The notes under the pieces were generated by a model, which did no database searches, had not been told where the DNA came from, and saw only the letters and a program-made list of their open reading frames with translations. From contig NZ_JAHVDK010000003.1 in NCBI RefSeq assembly GCF_051487185.1, positions 1-64,000 on the forward strand: a DNA stretch of 64,000 nucleotides, in the 5' to 3' direction. The stretch comes from Inquilinus limosus_F (GTDB taxonomy: Bacteria > Pseudomonadota > Alphaproteobacteria > DSM-16000 > Inquilinaceae). Both the position numbers and the translations under genes were made by a program. This document shows positions 1 to 6,832 of the stretch, one piece after another; within the stretch, counting starts at the first letter, position 1; every line of letters begins with the position of its first letter.

Positions 1-201
1 GTCGGGTTCGACCACCCCGAGTGGTACAACGGCTTCGAGCATGACCCCGAGGAGGCGGCCCGCGTCCGGACCCGTCTGTTGCGGGAGCTGGCGGGGACCG
101 GCGAGCTGCTGGTGGCCACCCACCTGCCGTTCCCGTCCGTCGGCCGGGTAGCGGCCGCCGGCGACGCCTTCCGCTGGGTGCCGGTCTTCTGGGATTACTG
201 A
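1..201 (+). CDS. MBL-fold metallo-hydrolase, C-terminal fragment (5' end outside window)
   Basis: Frame 1 is open from the first base to a TGA at 199-201, giving the last 66 residues of a protein. The fragment contains ATHLPFPSVGRV followed by a glycine-rich turn and ends FRWVPVFWDY. This matches the usual C-terminal strand-His-loop of metallo-beta-lactamase-fold hydrolases, where the His of ATHLPFP is a late metal ligand. The HXHXDH metal site would lie upstream of the window, so substrate and exact subfamily (for example AttM-like or quinolone-response type) cannot be judged. Base composition is like the rest of the chromosome and unlike the AT-richer patch that follows. Confidence 0.7.
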   Translation, partial: VGFDHPEWYNGFEHDPEEAARVRTRLLRELAGTGELLVATHLPFPSVGRVAAAGDAFRWVPVFWDY

Positions 202-281
202 TCGCTTGTCGGGTTGGGGCCGAACCGGACGACCGCATGCGTTCGAACAACTGGTCGATCGCTGCCTCGTGCGACACCGCC

Positions 282-389
282 TGGAGTGGCCCCTGTGGTG
301 AGACAGGGGCCACTCCAAGGGTCCACTCCGGTCCGCTAAAAGTGCACTGTCACCGTTCTCAACGTATTCTCAAAGTGCACTGTCATCGT
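282..389. mobile_element. Possible insertion-sequence end remnant: perfect hairpin plus two 18-bp direct repeats
   Basis: Positions 282-296 and 303-317 form a perfect 15-bp inverted repeat around a 6-nt loop. It is followed by two copies of an 18-bp unit, AAAGTGCACTGTCAYCGT, at 339-356 and 372-389, with one mismatch and 33 bp between starts. Clustered short repeats of this kind resemble the multiple transposase-binding repeats at ends of IS21-family elements. That assignment is inference: there is no transposase ORF and no matching other end in the window. The rest of 202-549 shows no convincing gene; the open frame through it is an unlikely protein crossing the repeats. Confidence 0.35.
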
Positions 390-549
390 ATTTGTATTTG
401 GTCGGCGCACTCGGCTCCAGAGAGCGGACATGACCGCACGCGGCCCGATGCGGACCTTTGGGAGAGCGAGTATGATGTGCGCATTCGAGCAGCCGAGGAA
501 CTGCTGCGAGAAATCTTGATCGGCCTTTCTGCTGCGGGCGAGATAGTCA

Positions 550-813
550 ATGGTCTATCGGTTGGCGGTTCTGATCGGGCTGTTGGCCGGAATTGTTGCG
601 GGCTCTCTCGCGGTTGCGGTAGCTATGCAGCACAATCCGCAAGGCATCTATGTTGACAACGAAACAGGAAATTTGAATTACTCTGGATTGGCGGCTATCT
701 TCGCGTCGTGGGTCGCTGTGCTAGGAGTTTGCGCGGCAGCAATTATCTCAGTCATTGCATTTGTAGCTGGCCGACTAGGTGCTATGTTTCGCGCAAGTCG
801 CCACACGCGTTGA
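550..813 (+). CDS. Small hypothetical membrane protein, two predicted TM segments
   Basis: An 87-residue protein with two hydrophobic stretches, about residues 5-25 and 47-73, separated by a polar loop containing NPQGIYVDNETGN. The second segment is followed by a basic tail ending RASRHTR, predicting a cytoplasmic C-terminus. I do not recognise a family. Base composition is clearly lower in GC than the flanking genes, and the gene sits between a possible IS end and a low-GC lipoprotein gene, which suggests acquired DNA. No strong ribosome binding site is visible. The hydrophobic pattern is more protein-like than the alternative frames, so I accept it as probable. Confidence 0.5.
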   Translation: MVYRLAVLIGLLAGIVAGSLAVAVAMQHNPQGIYVDNETGNLNYSGLAAIFASWVAVLGVCAAAIISVIAFVAGRLGAMFRASRHTR

Positions 814-871
814 TCGGAAGACTATCACCCGCAACTTCCACTTTCCGCCCTTTGCAGAACGGGCTCAGTGA

Positions 872-902
872 GGGGCTCGGGGCCATAGAGCGCCCGAGCC
901 CC
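872..902. terminator. Terminator-like hairpin
   Basis: GGGGCTCGGG at 872-881 pairs perfectly with CCCGAGCCCC at 893-902 around an 11-nt loop. It lies between the end of the small membrane-protein gene and the end of a possible minus-strand ORF at 909, so it could end either. There is no clear U-tract on either side. Confidence 0.4.
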
Positions 903-908
903 AGGCCA

Positions 909-1103
909 TCACAGCACGAAGTCCGACGCGGTCAGGACGTGGTCGGCATAGACCGTGATGATCGCATCCGGGGCCTTGTCGCCGTCGACGAGAGCCCTGA
1001 ACCTCCGTGCAGCATCTCTGGATGGAACGCGCCCTCGGGGCCGGAATCCAGCGAAAATCGCTCGGGCACAACTTCCGCCTTTCGGCCCTTTCCGGCCGTC
1101 CAA
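909..1103 (-). CDS. Possible small hypothetical protein or gene remnant
   Basis: A 64-residue minus-strand ORF. The second half (DGDKAPDAIITVYADHVL...) has a plausible protein composition, and the stop lies 6 nt before a strong hairpin at 872-902, as expected for a gene end. The N-terminal half is rich in G, R and P and is less convincing, and there is no good ribosome binding site. It may be the 3' remnant of a larger gene. No family recognised. Confidence 0.25.
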   Translation of the reverse strand: MDGRKGPKGGSCARAIFAGFRPRGRVPSRDAARRFRALVDGDKAPDAIITVYADHVLTASDFVL

Positions 1104-1201
1104 CCATAGCGCCAGTACGGCAGGTCGCAGTATAAGCGAGTAGGTCTGTCTGTGCCTTGAGCGTCTTTCGAAGCAGATATTTTGAGAGAAGGTTAAATAC
1201 C

Positions 1202-1708
1202 ATGAAGCATAATGCAGAAGGTTTTCAGAAAATAGCTGGAATTCAACTAGTCATACTTTGCACAGCCATGGCTTCGTGTGCACCTTCGAGAGGGTTTCCC
1301 GAAAATTCGAATGTCATCCCGGAGAAATGGCACGTTGCATCCGCATGGTCTTGTCAGCCGGACTCATGGCGCAAAGTGGTGTATGACGGCAAGGGGACCG
1401 AAACCGACTCGTCGTCCGGTCGCGTCGGGACAAAGAAGCTTATAAACATGCGATCCGGAATGGTAACATATAAATTCGGCGGCGATATGAATCCAGATGA
1501 AATTATAAGTGAGCGTATAATATATACTCAGATCGAAGCTGGAAAGTATATTGGAACTTACGAACCAAAATTGACCATTGTCACAGCACAGCATAGCGTC
1601 GGCGTGCACGTATATGACATCGATTTCGAGAATGGACATTATGCTGAATACGCAGCAGGTGTTCCGCTTTCTGCGATCTGGCATGGCATGTGTAGCCCCG
1701 TCCCATAA
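1202..1708 (+). CDS. Small hypothetical lipoprotein
   Basis: A 168-residue protein. The ATG at 1202 is preferred over an upstream in-frame start because AGAAGG lies about 10 nt upstream. An N-terminal hydrophobic segment (IQLVILCTAMASC) ends in a lipobox-like MASC, so export and lipidation at the Cys near residue 27 are likely. The rest is polar and strand-rich with several Tyr and Ile and has no motif I recognise. Codon use is strikingly AT-rich, with ATA, AAA and TAT codons common, compared with neighbouring genes, which points to acquired DNA. It stands alone between two non-coding stretches. Confidence 0.6.
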   Translation: MKHNAEGFQKIAGIQLVILCTAMASCAPSRGFPENSNVIPEKWHVASAWSCQPDSWRKVVYDGKGTETDSSSGRVGTKKLINMRSGMVTYKFGGDMNPDEIISERIIYTQIEAGKYIGTYEPKLTIVTAQHSVGVHVYDIDFENGHYAEYAAGVPLSAIWHGMCSPVP

Positions 1709-1916
1709 ATCTGCCTGTTATTGAACGGACAGAATGACCGCTTTCCGCCCTTGGACGACGGTCGGGCGTCTGCCAAAGCATGTGTTCCACCGTGCCGAAC
1801 GCATGCCCGGCTATGGAGAGTCCTGCAACCTCCCTTCTCGCCGCGAGGCGCGACGCCTTGGCGGTCCAGGAGGGGCGCTGTCCGCACAATGTTCATTGCG
1901 CGCTCTCCCGAACCTC

Positions 1917-1931
1917 GTTCATTATTCGTTC
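1917..1931 (+). promoter_or_regulatory. LexA box (GTTC-N7-GTTC) at the start of the unknown gene 1933-2772
   Basis: GTTC at 1917-1920, a 7-nt AT-rich spacer and GTTC at 1928-1931 match the alphaproteobacterial SOS box exactly. The second half-site ends one base before the ATG at 1933, so bound LexA would cover the start of transcription and translation. This predicts that the downstream gene is DNA-damage inducible. Confidence 0.65.
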
Positions 1932-1932
1932 T

Positions 1933-2772
1933 ATGGAAAGCGCGCCAGAAGATCTCGACATCCCGGCCTATTGCCGCGGCCTCGCGCTGCAGCAGATTGG
2001 AATGCTCACGCGGATCGCGGAGCTCGGCATGCGGATGGTCGAGGCCGAAGGCGCCCGCGCCATCGCCGCCCAGGCCCGCGCCGCTGAGCCCAAGGCCGAC
2101 GAGGCCGCGGTGGAGACGGCCAGGGCCGAGGCGCAGGAGGCCGGCCTGGCCTTCACCCGCTTCTCCGGCACGGTGCAGCGCGCCCTGGCGCTGCGCGCCC
2201 GCGCCGCCGACCGGCTCTGCGCCCATGACAGGGCCGACCGCAAGGCCCGCCGCGCCCGCCAGCGCAACCATGTCACCGAGGCCCTCTACGACCTGATCTG
2301 GGATCCCCGCCAGTCGACCGAGGAGCTCGACAAGGCCGAGGAGCGCACCGACGCTCTGAACGAGCGGCTCGACGCGCTCTACCAGGACGAGGAGAACCGG
2401 GTCGAGGACCGGCCGGTCGGCTCGGTCATCGCCGGGCTGGCCTGCGGCCTCGAGCTGTCCGACGAATGGCGCCGCCGGGCCGCCGACTGGTCGGACCCGC
2501 CCTATCCGCCGCCGCTGACCGGCACCGTCGCCGAGACCAAGACGCGGCGCTGGGCCCGGCTGGTCAAGCTGATGCAGCAGCCGGTCGACCTCGCCGAGCC
2601 CGGCCAGGCCCCCGCGCTGAAGGCCGGGATCGAGGCCCGGCTCAAGGAGCCTGACGTCGCGGCCCTGCTCGAGGCCGAGCCCCCGATGCGGGCCGCCGAC
2701 CGCCTCCGCCGATCGCTCGGCCTCGACCCCTACATCTTCCCCGAAGACCCGGACGAACCCGACACCGGATGA
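1933..2772 (+). CDS. Hypothetical helical protein, predicted SOS-regulated
   Basis: A 279-residue protein beginning MESAPEDLDIPAYC. I chose the ATG at 1933 because a LexA box ends one base upstream, upstream in-frame sequence is not protein-like, and no Shine-Dalgarno is visible, so the mRNA may be leaderless. Residues about 35-160 are rich in Ala, Arg and Glu and look like long helices or coiled coil (EGARAIAAQARAAEPKADEA, HDRADRKARRARQRNHV). The C-terminal part has an acidic tail, EDPDEPDTG. No signal peptide, membrane segment or catalytic motif is visible and I cannot assign a family. The regulatory site suggests a role in the DNA-damage response; that is inference from the promoter only. 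Confidence 0.75.
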   Translation: MESAPEDLDIPAYCRGLALQQIGMLTRIAELGMRMVEAEGARAIAAQARAAEPKADEAAVETARAEAQEAGLAFTRFSGTVQRALALRARAADRLCAHDRADRKARRARQRNHVTEALYDLIWDPRQSTEELDKAEERTDALNERLDALYQDEENRVEDRPVGSVIAGLACGLELSDEWRRRAADWSDPPYPPPLTGTVAETKTRRWARLVKLMQQPVDLAEPGQAPALKAGIEARLKEPDVAALLEAEPPMRAADRLRRSLGLDPYIFPEDPDEPDTG

Positions 2773-2784
2773 CGGCTTCGGGCC

Positions 2785-2934
2785 GGAGCCGCCCCCTCAC
2801 CCGAAATCGCGTGCCGCGATTTCGACCTCTCCCCTGGGGAGAGGTGTCATGGGCGCCGCTCGTATTTCCCTCTCCTCGGGGAGAGGGAGGGGCCCATTCG
2901 CGGCAGCGAATGGGAGGGTGAGGGGGGCGGCTCC
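2785..2934. repeat. Palindromic intergenic repeat, CCCTCACCC family, copy 1
   Basis: The outer arms read GCCCCCTCACCC and GGGTGAGGGGGGC, with nested inner palindromes CCTCTCCCC/GGGGAGAGG and other short arms. The same outline recurs at 52681-52799. Such GAGAGG-containing intergenic palindromes are widespread in GC-rich alphaproteobacteria. This copy fills the space between the unknown gene and pbpC and could form a large cruciform or RNA hairpin. Confidence 0.8.
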
Positions 2935-2987
2935 GCCTCCTCTCGCTCCGGCCATCAATCCGCCACCGGCTGCGCTAGAATGGCGCC

Positions 2988-5111
2988 ATGGGCGGGATGC
3001 GGAGACTCTGGCGGCGGATCGCGATCGGGGCGGGGGCGTGCATCGTCCTGGCCGCGCTGATCGTCGGCGCCGCGCTGTGGCTCGATGCCCGCTATCCGCC
3101 GGTGCTCGACCGCTATCTCGACCGCTCCGCCATCGTGCTGGACAAGGACGGGCAGTTGCTGCGCGCCTTCACCGCCCGCGACGGCACTTGGCGGCTGAAG
3201 GCGGCGGTCGAGGACGTGTCGCCGCTCTACCTCGCTCTGCTGCAGGCCTATGAGGACAAGCGCTTCCGCCGGCATCTCGGGGTTGACCCGCTGGCGACCG
3301 CGCGCGCCTTCGGCCAGATGGTCCGGCATGGCGGCGTCGTCTCCGGCGCCTCGACCCTGACCATGCAGGCGGTGCGCCTCCTGGAGCCGCGGCCGCGCAC
3401 CCTCGGCTCGAAGCTGATCGAGATGGCGCGGGCGCTGCAGCTCGAGGCGCACTATTCGAAGGACCAGATCCTCGGCATCTACCTGACCCTGGCGCCGTTC
3501 GGCGGCAATCTCGAAGGCGTGCGCGCCGCCTCGCTGGCCTATTTCGGCAAGGAGCCGAAGCTGCTGACCCCGGGCGAGGCGGCCCTCCTGGTGGCGCTGC
3601 CGCAATCGCCGACGAAGCTGCGCCCCGACCGCTTCCCGCAGGCGGCGCGGGCGGCGCGCGACCGGGTGCTGCTGCGCGTCGCCGCCGCCGGGGCGCTGGA
3701 CCCAGAGGCGGCGCGCGAGGCGACGGAGCAGCCGACGCCTTCCGTCCGGCTGGCGCTGCCGTTCCGGGCGCCGCATCTGGCCGAGCGGCTGGCGGCGGAG
3801 GATCGCGGCCGGGAGGTGATGCGCAGCACCATCGACGGCCGGCTGCAGGCGGGGCTGGAGGAGCTGGCGCAGCGCTCGCTGCGCGGCCTCGACGCCAGCA
3901 GCAACATCGCCGTGGTGGCGGTGGAGAACGCCACCGGCCGGGTGGTCGGCTATATCGGCTCCGGCACCTTCTTCGAGGAGCGGCGCGACGGCCAGATGGA
4001 CCTCGCCCGCGCCGTGCGCTCGCCCGGATCGGCGCTGAAGCCCTTCATCTTCGGCATGGGCTTCGAGGACCGCATCATCCTGCCGGAGACGGTGGTGCTG
4101 GACCTGCCGATGCGCTTCGGCGACTACGCCCCGACCAATTTCGACCCCGGCTATTCCGGCGAGGTCTCGGTGCGCGAGGCGCTGCAGCGGTCGCTGAACA
4201 TCCCGGCGGTGCAGCTGCTGGACCATGTCGGCCCGGCCCGCTTCGCCGCCAGGCTGCGCCAGGCCGGCGCGCCGCTGCGATTCGACGACCCGACGGCGCT
4301 GCCCAGCTTGGCCGTGGCGCTGGGCGGCGGTGGCATGACGCTGCTCGACCTCGTCCGGCTCTATGCCGGCATCGCCCGCGGCGGCGCCGTGCCCGACCTC
4401 GTCTTCCGTGCCGACGCCCCGCCCTCCGGCACTGACGGGCCGCGCATCCTCGACCCGTCGGCGGCGTGGTACGTCACCGAAATCCTGGCCTCGGCGCCGC
4501 CTCCGGTGGCCATGGCCGACCCCGGCATGATGCGCGACGGCCGCCGCATCGCCTTCAAGACCGGCACCTCCTACGGCTTCCGCGACGCCTGGGCGATCGG
4601 CTTCGACGCCGGGCACACGATCGGCGTCTGGGTCGGCCGGCCGGACGGGTCGCCCAGCCCCGACCGCTTCGGCCGCAACACCGCGGCGCCGCTGCTGTTC
4701 CGCGCCTTCGCCCTGCTGCCGCCGCCGGCCCGCGACGTGGTCGGCCCGGCGCCCGCCGGCACGCCGGTGCTGCGGGCGGAGGACCTGCCGCCAAGGCTGA
4801 AGCGGCTGCCCGCCGGCCCGGTCGCGGTGGCGCCGCTGCCGTCGCTGGCCGGGATCGAGCCACTGGCCATCGCCTTCCCGGCCGATGGCGCGGCGGTGGA
4901 GCGGCCGCGGGAAGGCGACCGCTTCGGCTCGCTCTCCCTCGTCGCCACCGGCGGCCGCCGGCCGTTCCTGTGGATGGTCGACGGCCGGCCGATCCCGTCC
5001 TCGCCCTTGAAGCGCGACGCCGACTGGACGCCGCCTGGGCCGGGCGCGGCGCAGATCACCGTGATCGACGCCACCGGCGCCACCGCCACCGCCCGGGTCT
5101 GGCTGCGCTGA
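2988..5111 (+). CDS. pbpC: Penicillin-binding protein 1C (bifunctional transglycosylase/transpeptidase)
   Basis: A 707-residue class A PBP that polymerises and crosslinks peptidoglycan in the periplasm. It has an N-terminal membrane anchor (about residues 8-30) and a GT51 domain (about 55-230) with catalytic Glu89 in QAYEDKRF. The transpeptidase domain (about 290-560) carries SALK at 348-351, the SLN motif in RSLNIPAVQLL and KTGT at 524. A C-terminal beta domain typical of PBP1C follows (about 620-707). Length is normal for the family. The usual E. coli neighbour, an alpha-2-macroglobulin gene, is absent. TAGAAT at 2976-2981 lies 6 nt before the ATG and there is no clear ribosome binding site, so a leaderless transcript is possible. 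Confidence 0.95.
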   Translation: MGGMRRLWRRIAIGAGACIVLAALIVGAALWLDARYPPVLDRYLDRSAIVLDKDGQLLRAFTARDGTWRLKAAVEDVSPLYLALLQAYEDKRFRRHLGVDPLATARAFGQMVRHGGVVSGASTLTMQAVRLLEPRPRTLGSKLIEMARALQLEAHYSKDQILGIYLTLAPFGGNLEGVRAASLAYFGKEPKLLTPGEAALLVALPQSPTKLRPDRFPQAARAARDRVLLRVAAAGALDPEAAREATEQPTPSVRLALPFRAPHLAERLAAEDRGREVMRSTIDGRLQAGLEELAQRSLRGLDASSNIAVVAVENATGRVVGYIGSGTFFEERRDGQMDLARAVRSPGSALKPFIFGMGFEDRIILPETVVLDLPMRFGDYAPTNFDPGYSGEVSVREALQRSLNIPAVQLLDHVGPARFAARLRQAGAPLRFDDPTALPSLAVALGGGGMTLLDLVRLYAGIARGGAVPDLVFRADAPPSGTDGPRILDPSAAWYVTEILASAPPPVAMADPGMMRDGRRIAFKTGTSYGFRDAWAIGFDAGHTIGVWVGRPDGSPSPDRFGRNTAAPLLFRAFALLPPPARDVVGPAPAGTPVLRAEDLPPRLKRLPAGPVAVAPLPSLAGIEPLAIAFPADGAAVERPREGDRFGSLSLVATGGRRPFLWMVDGRPIPSSPLKRDADWTPPGPGAAQITVIDATGATATARVWLR

Positions 5112-5139
5112 TAGTCTGATCCGCCCTGCTGCGCGAATT

Positions 5140-5170
5140 CCTATCGGCAGGCCCGCGCTGCGGCGATAGG
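5140..5170. terminator. Imperfect hairpin after pbpC
   Basis: CCTATCG at 5140-5146 pairs with CGATAGG at 5164-5170. An inner GCAG/CTGC stem follows after a 2-nt bulge, leaving a GC-rich loop. It lies 28 nt after the pbpC stop and before the MarR promoter. It has no U-tract, so termination is uncertain. Confidence 0.35.
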
Positions 5171-5178
5171 TCCGTCAT

Positions 5179-5219
5179 TTGCGAGGGTCGGTCAGTGACC
5201 ATATAGTAAGGCAGATTAC
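5179..5219 (+). promoter_or_regulatory. Promoter and candidate operator of the marR-emrAB operon
   Basis: TTGCGA (5179-5184) and TATAGT (5202-5207) are separated by 17 bp, a good sigma-70-type promoter. The inverted repeat GTAA-N6-TTAC at 5206-5219 overlaps the -10 element and predicted start point. That is where a MarR repressor would act, so autoregulation of the operon is likely. Confidence 0.5.
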
Positions 5220-5237
5220 AGTCAGGTCGCTTCATAG

Positions 5238-5714
5238 ATGAGCGAGACCAAGCCTCTCGTCAGCCTCTACACCCTGATCAAGGACCTCGATCAGCTGCTG
5301 CGCCGCCGCTTCGAGGAGCGGGTGCGCGCGGCCGGTCTGGACCTCACCCGGCCGCAATACCGGGTGCTGCTCTTCATCGACCGCAATCCCGGCATCACCC
5401 AGGCGCGGCTGGCGGAGCTGCTCGACGTCGAGAAGATGACCGTCACCGGCCTGCTCGACCGGATGGAGAAGCGCGGCTGGGTCGAGCGCCGGCGCGACCC
5501 GCGCGACCGGCGCGCCCATGCGCTGCATCTGCTGCCGCCGGCGCGGCCGATCGTCGAGCAGCTCGAGACGGTGATCGAACAATGGCAGGAGGACACCAGC
5601 GCCCGGCTGCCGGCCGAGGTGATGGCCCGGCTGATCGGCGACCTGCAGACGCTGAAGACCAGGCTGACCTCCGAGACGGACGAACCGGCGGCCGATGCCG
5701 CCAGGCGGGGCTGA
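5238..5714 (+). CDS. MarR-family transcriptional regulator
   Basis: A 158-residue winged-helix regulator. Helices surround the core segment TQARLAELLDVEKMTVTGLLDRMEKRGWVERR (about residues 54-83), with the typical MarR wing RRDPRDRRAHALHL. It is the first gene of a three-gene set: the emrA ATG follows its stop by one base. In this arrangement the regulator normally represses its own efflux pump genes and is released by a toxic aromatic or lipophilic ligand. The ligand cannot be read from sequence. A promoter with an overlapping palindrome lies immediately upstream at 5179-5219. Confidence 0.92.
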   Translation: MSETKPLVSLYTLIKDLDQLLRRRFEERVRAAGLDLTRPQYRVLLFIDRNPGITQARLAELLDVEKMTVTGLLDRMEKRGWVERRRDPRDRRAHALHLLPPARPIVEQLETVIEQWQEDTSARLPAEVMARLIGDLQTLKTRLTSETDEPAADAARRG

Positions 5715-5715
5715 G

Positions 5716-6831
5716 ATGCCAGACGGAAGCAACGACACGACCCTGAAGCCTTCGCAGCAGGCCAGCGAGACGCCGCCGGCCAGGCCGCGCCGGCGCGGCC
5801 TGCGCCTGGTGCTGCTGGTCGGGGTGCCGCTGCTGATCGCCGTCGGTGGGCTCGCCCTCTACGCCATGGGCGGCCGCTACGCCGAGACCGACAACGCCTA
5901 TGTCCATGCCGACACGGTGTCGATCGCGCCCGAGATCTCGGGCCGGCTGGTCGCGGTCGACGTCGCGACCAACCAGCCGGTCCAGGCCGGCCAGGTGCTG
6001 TTCCGGATCGACGACCGGGCGCCGCGCTACGCGCTGGAGCAGGCCGAGGCCGACATGCGCCAGGCCGCGTTCGACTTCCAGGGCATCAAGGCCAATCTGG
6101 TGGAGCAGCAGGCGACGCTGGACCAGGCCCGCACCACCCAGGACTACCGGCAGAAGGATTACGACCGCATCGCCGCGCTGGCGAAGAACGGCAACGCCTC
6201 GCAGTCGCAGCTCGACGATGCCCGCCAGGCGCTCGACGTGGCCCGCAGCAATGTCGAGGTCGCGCAGTCGCAGATCGGCATGACCCTGGCCAAGCTGGGC
6301 GGCAACCCCGACCTGACGCTGGACGACTACCCGCCCTACCGACAGGCCGAGGCGCGGCGCGACCAGGCGCAGCTCGACCTCGACCACACCCAGGTCAAGG
6401 CGCCGTTCCCCGGCATCGCCGCCAAGGCCGACGCGGTGCTGCCCGGCGCCTATGTCACCGCCGGCTCGCCGGTGCTGGCTCTGGTGCGCACCGACAAGGT
6501 CTGGATCGACGCCAATCTGAACGAGACCGACCTGACCAACGTCAAGGTGGGCCAGCCGGTCGAGGTCACGGTCGACACCTATCCGGGCGTCACCTGGGAC
6601 GGCCGCGTCGACAGCCTCAGCCCGGCCAGCGGCGCCGAGTTCTCGCTGCTGCCGCCGCAGAACTCCAGCGGCAACTGGGTCAAGGTCACCCAGCGCATCC
6701 CGGTCCGCATCCTCGTCGACACCGAAGGCAAGCCGCAGCTGCGCGCGGGCATGAGCACCGAGGTCGCGATCGACACCGGCCATGCGCGCGGCCTGCCCTT
6801 CCTCGGAGGCACGGCGTTCGGAGCGCAGTGA
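5716..6831 (+). CDS. emrA: HlyD/EmrA-family membrane-fusion (periplasmic adaptor) protein
   Basis: A 371-residue adaptor linking an inner-membrane MFS exporter to an outer-membrane channel. It has a short cytoplasmic N-terminus, one membrane anchor (about residues 28-51), then ETDNAYVHADTVSIAPEISG, a signature of EmrA-type biotinyl-lipoyl domains. A coiled-coil hairpin (about 100-200) follows, then a second lipoyl half (VKAPFPGIAAKADAVLPGAY) and a beta-barrel. The ATG at 5716 is preferred over the upstream in-frame start at 5695 because it begins one base after the marR stop with GGCGGGG just upstream. No outer-membrane TolC-type gene is present here, so a channel encoded elsewhere is inferred. 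Confidence 0.92.
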   Translation: MPDGSNDTTLKPSQQASETPPARPRRRGLRLVLLVGVPLLIAVGGLALYAMGGRYAETDNAYVHADTVSIAPEISGRLVAVDVATNQPVQAGQVLFRIDDRAPRYALEQAEADMRQAAFDFQGIKANLVEQQATLDQARTTQDYRQKDYDRIAALAKNGNASQSQLDDARQALDVARSNVEVAQSQIGMTLAKLGGNPDLTLDDYPPYRQAEARRDQAQLDLDHTQVKAPFPGIAAKADAVLPGAYVTAGSPVLALVRTDKVWIDANLNETDLTNVKVGQPVEVTVDTYPGVTWDGRVDSLSPASGAEFSLLPPQNSSGNWVKVTQRIPVRILVDTEGKPQLRAGMSTEVAIDTGHARGLPFLGGTAFGAQ

Positions 6832-6832
6832 C

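Noticed and set aside
237..656. A 139-residue plus-strand ORF across the hairpin and direct repeats
   Set aside because: Its sequence translates the repeat arms (two near-identical VHCHR-containing stretches) and has no protein-like composition or ribosome binding site; it overlaps the more plausible membrane protein.
2955..4616. A 553-residue minus-strand open frame opposite pbpC
   Set aside because: Antisense shadow of GC-rich coding sequence, full of A, R, G, H and Q, with no domain; pbpC has complete PBP1C motifs.
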